Origin: Methylobacterium sp. E-066
GTDB lineage: Bacteria; Pseudomonadota; Alphaproteobacteria; Rhizobiales; Beijerinckiaceae
Direction: 5' to 3'
DNA: 64,000 nucleotides
Assembly: GCF_022829635.1 (NCBI RefSeq)
Contig: NZ_JAKSYO010000092.1
Span: 1-64,000 of the forward strand
Positions within the stretch are counted from its first letter, which is position 1. The number at the start of each line of letters is the position of its first letter. The position numbers and the translations under genes are program-made. Under the pieces are notes generated by a model, which was not told the DNA's origin, did not search any database, and saw only the letters and a program-made list of their open reading frames with translations. Below are positions 44,436-52,763 of the stretch, piece by piece.

Positions 44436-44801
44436 ATGGTCCGCGCCTATTTCTACATCCGCCTCGACGGCGCCTACCTCGCCGCGCCGACGGCCCAGGA
44501 CATCACCGACATGGATGCCGCCCGGACGGCGGCGCGGACCATCGTCCGCGGCCTGATGCGCCAGCACGGCGGCGACCCGCGGCTGCTCGACGCCGCCCTG
44601 GTGATCGCCGACGAGGCCGGCACCACGCTGCTGGAGATGTCGTTCCTCGAAACCCTGTACCTGCCGGTCGAGCCGGTGAACGACCCGAATCGCCGCCGGC
44701 CGATCCCGCGGGAATTCGGGGCCATGCGGACATCCCGGATGCTGCTCAGCGCCGCCATGGCGCCGATCCGGCGGTTCGCCGCCACGCGGGCGATGCGCTG
44801 A
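44436..44801 (+). CDS. DUF6894-like small protein
   Basis: A 121-residue protein whose first 70 residues follow the DUF6894 pattern common in Methylobacterium and rhizobia: an aromatic start VRAYFYIRLDG, then a conserved acidic run and ALVIADEAGTTLLEMSFLET. The C-terminus is basic. The family has no known function. The ATG at 44436 has GGAGAG about 8 nt upstream. It may be co-transcribed with the preceding small gene. Confidence 0.65.
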   Translation: MVRAYFYIRLDGAYLAAPTAQDITDMDAARTAARTIVRGLMRQHGGDPRLLDAALVIADEAGTTLLEMSFLETLYLPVEPVNDPNRRRPIPREFGAMRTSRMLLSAAMAPIRRFAATRAMR

Positions 44802-44939
44802 CCTGGATAAAACCTGACGGACCCGCGTGGTGCCGGTTTCGCGCTGTCCCTTTCCCGGGCGCGTGGAGCGAGAGCGGAATGCGACCCGGGGAAGGGGCGC
44901 ACGTTTCGTTCATGCGCGACAGCCAAAGCCCGTGGTGAT

Positions 44940-45383
44940 TCAACCGAACAGGTCGGTGACTGAAAATCCCCGGTCCGCCAGCCGCTCGGCCAGCACGCGG
45001 CGGTGGCAGCGGGCCGGGTCCCGCTCGAAGCACAGCAGGCAGGTCGGGGCGGCCTCCGCCATGGCGGCGAGTTCGTCCAGGGCGACGCCGCCCGCGGCGG
45101 TGTCGAGCACCTCCTCGCAGTAGATCCGGCGCATCAGCGCCGCGTCGTCGGCCCGGGCGGCCTCGCGGCCGGATTTCGGCGTGCCGAGGCTGCGCAGATG
45201 CGCGTAGCCGAGCCCCGCCTCAACCAGTCCGGTTCCGAGTGCCCCCTTCGAGAAGCCGCGCTTGCGCGAATTCGCCACCGCCCGCACGTCGGCGAGCACG
45301 GCGACGCCCGCCGACTTCAAGGCGTCGGTCAGCCGCTCCGGGTCGAGCCCTTCGTAGCCTATGGTGAATAAAAGCTTGCTCAC
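44940..45383 (-). CDS. DUF488-family protein
   Basis: A 147-residue soluble protein of the DUF488 family. It begins KLLFTIGYEGLDPERLTDAL and has ADVRAVANSRKRGFSKGALG and the cysteine/histidine stretch LLCFERDPARCHRRVLAERL, which is the family hallmark and may bind a metal or form a redox site. The GTG at 45383 fits the family start; an upstream in-frame GTG at 45419 would add 12 residues. It stands alone. The biochemical role is not known. Confidence 0.85.
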   Translation of the reverse strand: MSKLLFTIGYEGLDPERLTDALKSAGVAVLADVRAVANSRKRGFSKGALGTGLVEAGLGYAHLRSLGTPKSGREAARADDAALMRRIYCEEVLDTAAGGVALDELAAMAEAAPTCLLCFERDPARCHRRVLAERLADRGFSVTDLFG

Positions 45384-45585
45384 GGGACCGTGTCGGGACT
45401 CGCGTTGCGGGACCGGCACTTAGCCGGATCCGGGCCTGTGCACCAACCGGGGATTGACGCGGTATGTCGCGGCGGCGCAACGCATCCCGGAATTCCGCCG
45501 CAATGATCGCAAAGCTCCGTTAACTGCGCCAGGGCCATCGATTACGCCTGACTTTGGCGCTTCTTCGGTGGCGGGCTGAACACTG

Positions 45586-46467
45586 ATGGTGCGGGATTAC
45601 AAGCTTTCGCAGGTGCCGTCCGCCGAATCGGGGCGGGGTGCCGGCCGTCTGAAAGGCGTTCGGCGATTCGCCACGCGGGTCCTGGCCGTCGCGGTGATGG
45701 CCGGCCTCGCGGCCTGCGCGTCGAACAATGATTTCTACCCGACCAAGGGTGACGCCAAGCCCCATCCGGGCGTGGCCAAGGCCAAGCAGCACCCGATCCA
45801 GGGCATCGACATCTCGAAGTGGCAGGGCAACGTCGATTGGGCCTCGGTCCGGGCGGCCGGCACCCAGTTCGCCTTCATCAAGGCGACCGAGGGCGGCGAC
45901 CACGTCGACGAGCGCTTCCGGACCAATTGGGACAACGCGGCCCGGGCCGGCGTGCCGCGGGGCGCCTACCACTTCGTGTTCTGGTGCCGCTCGGCCCGGG
46001 ACCAGATGGAGTGGTTCAAGCGCAACGTCCCGAACGACCCCACGGCCCTGCCGCCGGTGCTCGACGTCGAGTGGAACGGCCACTCGCAGACCTGCCCGAA
46101 GAAGCTGCCGAAGGCGCAGGCCCTGGCGATGGTCACCGAGATGCTCGAGGAGATGGAGCGCTACACCGGCAAGCGCCCGATCATCTACACCGACATCACC
46201 TTCCACAAGGACGTGCTCGAAGGCGAATTGCCCGACTACCCGCACTGGCTGCGCTCCACCGCGGCTGAGCCGGAGCAGCGCTTCGTCAACCGGAAGTGGA
46301 TGCTGTGGCAGTTCACCTCGACCGGACGCGTCCCCGGGGTGCAGGGCGACGTCGACCGCAACGCCTTCTACGGCACGCCGTCCGACTGGGCCTCGTTCCT
46401 GTCGACCGATTGTGATCCGCGCGAGCACCGGCGGCTCTCGGAACAGGGTTTGTGCACCGACAAATAA
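45586..46467 (+). CDS. GH25 lysozyme-like lipoprotein
   Basis: Muramidase-type enzyme, 293 residues, that would cut the peptidoglycan glycan chain in the periplasm. The N-terminal signal has a lipobox-like LAAC (AVAVMAGLAACASNN). The GH25 core starts GIDISKWQGNVDWASVR, with catalytic acids in PPVLDVEWNGHS (DxE), and ends WLRSTAAEPEQRF and MLWQFTSTGRVPGVQGDVDR. It stands as a single gene. The lipid anchor suggests a cell-wall remodelling role rather than secretion. Confidence 0.88.
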   Translation: MVRDYKLSQVPSAESGRGAGRLKGVRRFATRVLAVAVMAGLAACASNNDFYPTKGDAKPHPGVAKAKQHPIQGIDISKWQGNVDWASVRAAGTQFAFIKATEGGDHVDERFRTNWDNAARAGVPRGAYHFVFWCRSARDQMEWFKRNVPNDPTALPPVLDVEWNGHSQTCPKKLPKAQALAMVTEMLEEMERYTGKRPIIYTDITFHKDVLEGELPDYPHWLRSTAAEPEQRFVNRKWMLWQFTSTGRVPGVQGDVDRNAFYGTPSDWASFLSTDCDPREHRRLSEQGLCTDK

Positions 46468-46604
46468 TTGATCGTGCCCGATAGACTTAAGTTGGTTTGC
46501 CAACACAGGCTGGGATATAAGCGTGTCGGGTTCTCCCGCACGCCGGCGGGCCGCTCGACGAGGATCCTTCCGGGAGCCTCTTCTCCCATGATCCCCAGCC
46601 TGCA

Positions 46605-47417
46605 ATGCCCGCTGACCGCGCCGCCTCCCTCATGGGCAACCTGCTCCTCGATGCGCTTCGGGAGCCCGACCGCGCGCTGATCGCGCCCCATCTCGAACCG
46701 GTCTCCTTCGACAAGGGGGCGAGCGTGTTCCAGGCGGGCTCGGACGTGACGCACATCACCTTCCCGTGCGACCAGACCGTCGTGGCTCTGATCATCGCCA
46801 CCCGGGACGGGCGCTGCGCCGAGACCGCCACGATCGGGCGCGAAGGCGCGGTCGGCGGCATCGTCAGCGCGGGCCGGGTGCCGGCCTCCACCGAGGCGAT
46901 CGTGCAGATCGGCGGCCCGATGCTGCGCCTCGACGCGGAGCGTCTCCAGGATGCCAAGCGCCGGTCCACCGAAATCCGCAACCTGTTCGCGCGCTACTCC
47001 GACTGCCTCCTGGCCCAGGTGCTCCAGGCGGCGGCCTGCAACGCCCTGCACCCGATCGAGCAGCGCTGCCTGCGCTGGCTCCTGACGCTCCAGGACCGGA
47101 TCGGCGGCGACACGCTGCCGATCACCCACGAATTGCTGGCCTCCATGCTCGGCGTCCAGCGCACCTACCTGACGCGCATCCTGCGGACGCTTCAGGATCA
47201 GGGCCTGATCCGCGTCGGCCGCGGGCGCATCACGGTGCTCGACCGCCGGGCGATGTCGGGGGCCGCCTGCGAGTGCCACGGCCGGGTGCAGCGGCATTTC
47301 AAGACCGTGCTCGGCGCCGTCTATACCGCGGACGGCTTCGACCGGATCGAGCCGCCGGCCCCCGTCGACGGCGATCTGGAGCCGGCCATGGCGTTGCCCG
47401 GCAGAGCGCGCGGCTGA
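46605..47417 (+). CDS. Crp/Fnr-family transcriptional regulator
   Basis: A 270-residue regulator with an N-terminal cyclic-nucleotide-type barrel (LEPVSFDKGASVFQAGSDVT) and a C-terminal winged helix (LPITHELLASMLGVQRTYLT, then RILRTLQDQGLIRVGRGRIT). It lacks the N-terminal cysteine set of Fnr, and the cAMP-binding residues are not obvious, so the signal is unknown. ATG at 46605; an in-frame ATG at 46632 is possible. It is convergent with the metal ABC transporter operon. Confidence 0.88.
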   Translation: MPADRAASLMGNLLLDALREPDRALIAPHLEPVSFDKGASVFQAGSDVTHITFPCDQTVVALIIATRDGRCAETATIGREGAVGGIVSAGRVPASTEAIVQIGGPMLRLDAERLQDAKRRSTEIRNLFARYSDCLLAQVLQAAACNALHPIEQRCLRWLLTLQDRIGGDTLPITHELLASMLGVQRTYLTRILRTLQDQGLIRVGRGRITVLDRRAMSGAACECHGRVQRHFKTVLGAVYTADGFDRIEPPAPVDGDLEPAMALPGRARG

Positions 47418-47433
47418 GGCGGTCTGACGGTCG

Positions 47434-48207
47434 TCAGTCGAGCACCGGCGCGCAGACCGGGGCCGCGACGCCCGGAACCCGTGCCACCACCACGTCGATC
47501 CCGTAGAGCCGGCGCAGCAGCGCGGGCGTGATCGTCTCGGCCGGCGGCCCATAGGCGGCGAGGCGGCCGTCCTGCAGGGCCACGACCCGGTCGGCGCAGA
47601 GCAGGGCATGGTCGGGATCGTGGGTCGACAGCATCACGGCGATGCCGGACCGGGCGAGGCGGCGGACCTGCGTCAGCACCCGAGCCTGGTTGCCGAAATC
47701 GAGGCTCGCGGTCGGCTCGTCCATCATCAGCAGCCGCGGCTCGCCGCTGAGCGCCCGGGCGATCAGCACGAGCTGCCGCTCACCGCCGCTGATCTCCGTG
47801 TAGATCTTGTCGGACAGGTGCCCGATGCCGAGGGTCTCAAGCGCCTGCCGGGCCGCTGCCTCGTCCGAAGGTCCGGGGGCGGAGAATGGCCCGAGTCGGC
47901 TCGCCCGACCCATCACCACCACCTCGCGCACCGTGAACGGGAAGAACGCCGCATGGGCCTGCGGCACGTAGGCGATCGCCCGGGCAATCGCGGTGCGCGA
48001 CAAGCTGGACAGGTCGGCGCCGTCGAGGAGGACGCGCCCGGCGCGCGCCGGCAGCAGACCGAGCAGGTTCTTGAACAGGGTGGTCTTGCCGCCGCCATTC
48101 GGGCCGAGCAGGCACAGCACCTCGCCGGCCTCCAGGCCGAACGAGATGCCCGCGCCGACAGTGCGGGCACCGTAGCCGAAGGCCAGATCCTCGACCTGCA
48201 GCAGCAT
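47434..48207 (-). CDS. ABC transporter ATP-binding protein, FecE-type
   Basis: Cytoplasmic ATPase of a metal-chelate importer, 257 residues. Walker A GPNGGGKTTLF, signature ISGGERQLVLIARALSGEPR, Walker B LLMMDEPTASLDFGN and switch LSTHDPDHALL are intact. The ATG at 48207 shares a base with the stop of the permease gene, so the two are translationally coupled. The set resembles iron-siderophore, heme or cobalamin importers; the cargo is not specified by sequence. Confidence 0.92.
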   Translation of the reverse strand: MLLQVEDLAFGYGARTVGAGISFGLEAGEVLCLLGPNGGGKTTLFKNLLGLLPARAGRVLLDGADLSSLSRTAIARAIAYVPQAHAAFFPFTVREVVVMGRASRLGPFSAPGPSDEAAARQALETLGIGHLSDKIYTEISGGERQLVLIARALSGEPRLLMMDEPTASLDFGNQARVLTQVRRLARSGIAVMLSTHDPDHALLCADRVVALQDGRLAAYGPPAETITPALLRRLYGIDVVVARVPGVAAPVCAPVLD

Positions 48208-49262
48208 CAGCCGAGCCCCCGGCGGCCGGCCGCCAGAAGCCACAGGAAGAACGGCGCGCCGACCAGGGCCGTGAGGATGCCGAGCGGCACCTCGATCGTC
48301 CCGGCGCTGCGGGCGATCAGGTCGACGGTAAGCAGGTAGCCGGCCCCCAGCACCAGCGAGGCCGGCAGCAGCCGGCGGTAATCCGGCCCGACCAGCAGGC
48401 GGGCGATGTGCGGGACGATCAGGCCGATCCAGCCGATCACCCCGGTCATCGAGACCGCGGCGGCCGTGACCAGCGTCGCCCCGGCGACCAGCACTGGCCG
48501 CAGCACCCGGGTCTCGACCCCGAGCGCCCGCGCCTCCTCGTCGCCGAGGCTCATCAGGTTCATGCGCCAGCGCAACAGCACGAGGGGCGCCAGGCCCAGC
48601 AGCATCATCGGCAGGATCGCCGCGACGTCGCCGAGCGTCACCGAGGACAGGCTGCCGAGCAGCCAGAAGGTGATCGCCGGCAATTGATTGTAGGGATCGG
48701 CCAGGACCTTCAGCAGGGAGATCCCGGCGCCGAGGACCGCGCCCACCGCGACGCCCGCGAGCACCAGGGTCAGGACCGGATCGTGCCGCCGGACCGCCAG
48801 CCCGACGCCGTAGACCAGGGCGACCGCCCCGAGGCCGCCCACGAAGGCGAGCCCCTGGATCGCCGCCACCGGCAGGCCGAGATAGATCCCGAGCACCGCC
48901 CCGAGCCCGGCCCCGGCCGAGACGCCGAGGATGTCGGGCGAGACCAGGGGATTGCGGAACAGGCCCTGATAGGTCGCCCCCGCCGCCGACAGGGCCGCTC
49001 CGACCACCAGGGCCGCCACCACCCGGGGCAGGCGGACCTGCATCACCACGGTCTCGACCGCGGCCGGCGCCCGCGACGGCAGGCCGAGCAGCCGATGCCC
49101 GAGCACGCCGACGAGATCCGCCAGGGAGACCGGGTACTTGCCGATCGCCAAGGCGGCCAGGATCAGCGCCAGCAGGCCGCATCCGGCCAGGATCGCCGCC
49201 GGGATTCCGATCTGTTTCCGAGTCGGAGCCTCGCCTGCGACGGCCGTGGGGCCACGGCTCAC
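48207..49262 (-). CDS. ABC transporter permease, FecCD-type
   Basis: Inner-membrane permease of 351 residues with about ten helices (GIPAAILAGCGLLALILAAL onward). The FecCD motifs are clear: LPRVVAALVVGAALSAAGAT, YQGLFRNPLVSPDILGVSAG and GVIGWIGLIVPHIARLLVG. The GTG at 49262 overlaps the binding-protein stop (GTGA). The open frame upstream is antisense-like and was not used. Confidence 0.92.
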   Translation of the reverse strand: MSRGPTAVAGEAPTRKQIGIPAAILAGCGLLALILAALAIGKYPVSLADLVGVLGHRLLGLPSRAPAAVETVVMQVRLPRVVAALVVGAALSAAGATYQGLFRNPLVSPDILGVSAGAGLGAVLGIYLGLPVAAIQGLAFVGGLGAVALVYGVGLAVRRHDPVLTLVLAGVAVGAVLGAGISLLKVLADPYNQLPAITFWLLGSLSSVTLGDVAAILPMMLLGLAPLVLLRWRMNLMSLGDEEARALGVETRVLRPVLVAGATLVTAAAVSMTGVIGWIGLIVPHIARLLVGPDYRRLLPASLVLGAGYLLTVDLIARSAGTIEVPLGILTALVGAPFFLWLLAAGRRGLG

Positions 49263-50296
49263 CGGGCCGGGCTCGACGACAGGATCGCGGCGGCCTGCGC
49301 CGCGTCGAGCTCGACATGGTAGAAGCGGCGGTAGAAGGCGCGCACCACGTCGGCCATCGGCTCCGGGAACAGCTCCGGATGCAGCAGGCCAGCGAGCCAG
49401 CGCAGGCCGATCAGCCGGTTGACCCCCGGCGGCGCATCGAACCACGGGAACGGCTGCAACGGCGCCAGGTAGATCCGGCCCGTCTGTACCGCCGTCACGT
49501 CCTTCCAGATCGGGTCGGTGCGCGCCGCCGCCGCGAAGGTCGGATCGAGGGTGACGATCACCTCGGGGTTCCAGGCCAGCACCTGCTCGGGGGAGACGGT
49601 CCCGAGCCGGCCGCCGCCATCCTGGGCGACGTTGCGGGCGCCGGCCGCCTCCAGCAGTTCGGTGTTGATCGACCCGGCGAAGCCCGTCTCCAGCCCGCGC
49701 GGCCCGCGCGCGTAATAGACCCGGGGACGCTGCGACTCCGGCAGGGGCGTCACCGCCTTTGAGACGGCGTCGGTCAGTTGCTGGGCGTAGGCCGCCAGGG
49801 CATCCGCGTCTTCCTGCCGGCCGAGGGCCGCCCCGAGCTGCCGATAGGTCTCGGGCATTTTGGAAAACGCGCCGTCGAGCAGGATGTAGGGGATCCCAGT
49901 CTGCGCCTGCACCCGGTCGGCGAGCGACGCGTAGGTCGGTCCGAGGCTGCCCGAATCGACGATCAGGTCGGGCTTGGCGGCCAGCACCGCCTCGACATTG
50001 GCGGTGCCGCCGCGCCCGGTCAGCCGCCCGAAGGCCGGGAGCGTCCGGGTGCGGGGTTCGAGATAGGGCAGGGCGGCCGGTGCGGGCGCGCTCACCCAGC
50101 CGGCCATCCGATCGGGGGCGAGGCTGTAGAGCAGCACCGAGGCCGGCGGCCCGGCGGCCAGGACCCGGTTGATCCTTTCCGGAAGCTCGACGGTGCGGCC
50201 GGCCGCGTCGGTGAACGGGCGCGCCGCCGCCCCGCCCGCCAGGGCGAGGAACACCAGCAGCGCTCCGGCGAGGCCGCGTCCGACGAAAAAAACCAT
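49259..50296 (-). CDS. ABC transporter substrate-binding protein, FecB/BtuF-type
   Basis: Periplasmic metal-chelate-binding protein, 345 residues, with signal peptide (AGALLVFLALAGGAAA-RP) and the two-domain helical-backbone fold: RTVELPERINRVLAAGPPAS, EAVLAAKPDLIVDSGSLG, SPEQVLAWNPEVIVTLDPTF. Its C-terminus has RFYHVELDAAQAA, common in this type. It overlaps the VOC gene by one base (TGATG). No TonB receptor lies nearby. The ligand could be iron, cobalamin or another metal complex. Confidence 0.88.
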   Translation of the reverse strand: MVFFVGRGLAGALLVFLALAGGAAARPFTDAAGRTVELPERINRVLAAGPPASVLLYSLAPDRMAGWVSAPAPAALPYLEPRTRTLPAFGRLTGRGGTANVEAVLAAKPDLIVDSGSLGPTYASLADRVQAQTGIPYILLDGAFSKMPETYRQLGAALGRQEDADALAAYAQQLTDAVSKAVTPLPESQRPRVYYARGPRGLETGFAGSINTELLEAAGARNVAQDGGGRLGTVSPEQVLAWNPEVIVTLDPTFAAAARTDPIWKDVTAVQTGRIYLAPLQPFPWFDAPPGVNRLIGLRWLAGLLHPELFPEPMADVVRAFYRRFYHVELDAAQAAAILSSSPAR

Positions 50297-50679
50297 CAGG
50301 CGGACCGTCGCTCCAGGATCTCGATCAGCGCCCCGTCCGGCCCTTCCACGAAGGCGATCCGCAGGCCGGGGCCGCGCTCGGTGATGCCGGCCCGCACGGT
50401 GACGCCGCGGGCCGCGAGATCGGCCATGGCGGCGTCGATGTCGGCGACGCGCAGGCCGATATGCTCGATGCCGAGGCAGGGCGTCTGGGTGGCCGGCGCG
50501 GTCTCGGCCGGGGCCTGCTCGATGAACACGGTCAGGCCGCCGAGGTCGAGCACCATGCGCTGCACCGGATCGGCGCCGACGCGCTTCACCTCCGTCGCCC
50601 CGAAGGTCTCGACGTAGAAGGCGGCGGCCTTCACGGCGTCGCGGCTGCGCAGGTGAACGTGGTCGCAGGCGTACTGCAT
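50296..50679 (-). CDS. VOC-family (glyoxalase-like) protein
   Basis: A 127-residue metal-dependent fold with one VOC unit. The N-terminal metal histidine is in YACDHVHLRSRDAV, the second half has GIEHIGLRVADIDAAM, and the terminal acid is in GPDGALIEILER. The family includes glyoxalase I, dioxygenases and epimerases such as methylmalonyl-CoA epimerase; the sequence does not decide. Its stop overlaps the start of the ABC binding-protein gene by one base, so it is the first gene of that operon, an unusual partner. Confidence 0.85.
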   Translation of the reverse strand: MQYACDHVHLRSRDAVKAAAFYVETFGATEVKRVGADPVQRMVLDLGGLTVFIEQAPAETAPATQTPCLGIEHIGLRVADIDAAMADLAARGVTVRAGITERGPGLRIAFVEGPDGALIEILERRSA

Positions 50680-50848
50680 CGCTTATCTCTCCTGCGGACC
50701 GGCCCCGATGGGTCGGTGCGGGCGTCGTGCGTCAAGGTTATGCCGTCGCGCGCGCGGGGGCGAGATCCGCCGCTTGACGCAGGGCCCGAACCCGCAGACT
50801 TTCGCCGCCGCGATCGTTGCAGGGATGCAACATCCTTCCCACATCCGG

Positions 50849-50861
50849 GTGGAAATTCCAC
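50849..50861. promoter_or_regulatory. 13-bp palindrome upstream of the dnaJ-like gene
   Basis: GTGGAA-A-TTCCAC is a perfect 6-bp inverted repeat 21 bp upstream of the ATG at 50883. Its place fits an operator or a 5' leader stem. No known consensus was matched. Confidence 0.3.
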
Positions 50862-50882
50862 ACCGCATAGCCCAAGAGACCG

Positions 50883-51824
50883 ATGCGCAATCCCTACGAC
50901 GTGCTGGGCGTCCCCAAGGGAGCGAGCGAAGCCGACATCAAGAAGGCTTACCGCAAGCTCGCCAAGGACTTCCACCCCGACCGCAACAAGGACGACGTCA
51001 AGGCCAAGGACCGGTTCGCCGAGGCGAACTCGGCCTACGAGATCCTGGGCGATTCCGAGAAGCGCAAGCAGTTCGACCGCGGCGAGATCGATGCCGACGG
51101 ACGGCCGCGCGCCTCCGGATTCGAGGGATTCTCGGGCGGCTTCGGCGGCGGCGGCCGGTCCAGCGGCTTCGATTTCGAGAACATGGCCCGCAGCCGGCAG
51201 GGCGGCATGGGCGGTGGGATGGGCGGCGGCGGGATGGGCGAGGACATCTTCTCGCACATCTTCGGCGAGGCGTTCCGCGCGGGCGGCGCCGGGCCTGGCG
51301 GCGCCCGCCAGGCGGCCAAGGGCGAGGATGTCGCGGCCGAACTGTCCGTGAGCCTGGAGCAGGTCGCCAGCGAGGAGAAGCTGCGGCTGGCGCTGCCCAC
51401 CGGCCGCGAGGTCGACGTGGTGATCCCCCGGGGCGTCGAGGACGGCCAGACCATCCGGCTCCGCGGCCTCGGCCAGAGCGCCGGCCCCCGCGGCGAACCC
51501 GGCGACGCGCTGCTCACCATCCGCATCCGCCCGCATCCCCGCTTCACCGTCGATGGCGCCGACCTGCGCACCAACGTCGAGGTGCCGCTGGAGGACGCTG
51601 TGCTCGGCGGTATGATCCGGGTGCCGACCCTGACCGGCGCCGTCGAGATGAAGATGCCGCCGATGACCAGCTCCGGCCGCACCTTCCGGTTGCGCGGCAA
51701 GGGCCTGCCCAAGAAGGACGGCACCCGCGGCGACCTGTTCGCCACCACGGCGATCACCCTGCCGGAGAACGAGGATCCGATCCTCACCGACTTCGCCCGT
51801 GGCCGGCGCGCCAAAGCCGCCTGA
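50883..51824 (+). CDS. DnaJ-domain co-chaperone (CbpA-like)
   Basis: Hsp40 co-chaperone, 313 residues. The J-domain (1-65) begins NPYDVLGVPKGASEADIKKA and has the HPD motif in KDFHPDRNKDD. A Gly/Phe/Met-rich linker follows (about 75-135), then the two beta-sandwich substrate-binding domains (VAAELSVSLEQVASEEKLRL onward). It lacks the zinc-finger domain, so it is CbpA-like, class B. It precedes fabI but is separated from it by a hairpin. Confidence 0.92.
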   Translation: MRNPYDVLGVPKGASEADIKKAYRKLAKDFHPDRNKDDVKAKDRFAEANSAYEILGDSEKRKQFDRGEIDADGRPRASGFEGFSGGFGGGGRSSGFDFENMARSRQGGMGGGMGGGGMGEDIFSHIFGEAFRAGGAGPGGARQAAKGEDVAAELSVSLEQVASEEKLRLALPTGREVDVVIPRGVEDGQTIRLRGLGQSAGPRGEPGDALLTIRIRPHPRFTVDGADLRTNVEVPLEDAVLGGMIRVPTLTGAVEMKMPPMTSSGRTFRLRGKGLPKKDGTRGDLFATTAITLPENEDPILTDFARGRRAKAA

Positions 51825-51833
51825 CACACGCGA

Positions 51834-51862
51834 CGCCCCCGACCGTCATGCGGTCGAGGGCG
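51834..51862 (+). terminator. Hairpin after the dnaJ-like gene
   Basis: CGCCCCCGACCG pairs with CGGTCGAGGGCG over 12 positions with one mismatch, around a TCATG loop. It begins 10 bp after the stop codon. A T-run is missing, so this is probably a weak terminator or attenuator before fabI. Confidence 0.5.
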
Positions 51863-51938
51863 GACTTCCGTCGCCGGGCCGGCTCCGTTAAGGAGACCCC
51901 CGGTGCCGCAAGGGGCCGAGAGGTTTCCAGGATCGATC

Positions 51939-52763
51939 ATGGCGGAACACGGGCAGGGCATTCTGGCGGGCAAGCGGGGCCTCGTGCTCGGCGTCGCCAA
52001 CAACCGCTCGATCGCCTGGGGCATCGCCCGCAGCGCCCGCGCGCACGGGGCCGAACTCGCCTTCACCTATCAGGGCGACGCCCTGCGCAAGCGGGTCGAG
52101 CCCCTGGCCAAGGAACTCGACGCCCACGTCATCGGGCATTGCGACGTGACCGATGCGGCCACGATCGACTCCGTGTTCGCGGAGGCCTCGCGCGTTTTCC
52201 CCGAGGGCATCGACTTCGTCGTCCACTGCATCGCCTTCTCGGACAAGGACGAGCTGACCGGCCGCTACCTCGAGACCTCCGAGGAGAACTTCACCAAGTC
52301 GCTCCTGGTCTCGTGCTACTCGTTCACCGCGGTGGCCCAGCGCGCCGAGAAGATCATGCGCCCCGGCGGCTCCCTGCTGACGCTGACCTATTACGGCGCC
52401 GAGAAGTGGATGCCGCACTACAACGTCATGGGCGTGGCCAAGGCGGCGCTCGAAGCCTCGGTGCGCTACCTGGCGGCCGATCTCGGCCCGAAGAACATCC
52501 GGGTCAACGCGATCTCGGCCGGCCCGATCAAGACCCTGGCGGCCTCGGGCATCGGCGACTTCCGCTACATCCTGAAGTGGAACGAGTACAACGCGCCCCT
52601 GCGCCGGACCGTGACCATCGGCGAGGTCGGCGAGACCGCCGCCTACCTGATCTCCGACATGTCGGCCGGCATGACCGGCGAGATCCTGCACGTCGATGCG
52701 GGCTATCATGTCGTCGGCATGAAGAACCCAGAGGCGCCGGATCTGACCCTCGACAAGGATTAG
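51939..52763 (+). CDS. fabI: Enoyl-[ACP] reductase
   Basis: Catalyses the last step of each fatty-acid elongation cycle, reducing enoyl-ACP with NADH. The 274-residue protein has GVANNRSIAWGIARSARAHG, the FabI cofactor motif, and the catalytic Tyr-x6-Lys in PHYNVMGVAKAALE. SAGPIKTLAASGI and DMSAGMTGEILHVDAGYHVV are family signatures. The ATG at 51939 has AGGA 8 nt upstream and suits the family start. It ends in a 4-nt overlap with the convergent OLD-like ATPase gene. Confidence 0.94.
   Translation: MAEHGQGILAGKRGLVLGVANNRSIAWGIARSARAHGAELAFTYQGDALRKRVEPLAKELDAHVIGHCDVTDAATIDSVFAEASRVFPEGIDFVVHCIAFSDKDELTGRYLETSEENFTKSLLVSCYSFTAVAQRAEKIMRPGGSLLTLTYYGAEKWMPHYNVMGVAKAALEASVRYLAADLGPKNIRVNAISAGPIKTLAASGIGDFRYILKWNEYNAPLRRTVTIGEVGETAAYLISDMSAGMTGEILHVDAGYHVVGMKNPEAPDLTLDKD

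Noticed and set aside
50770..50800. Possible heat-shock promoter before the dnaJ-like gene (CTTGACG motif)
   Set aside because: A CTTG-like box is present but no convincing -10 match follows at the right distance; no CIRCE element either.
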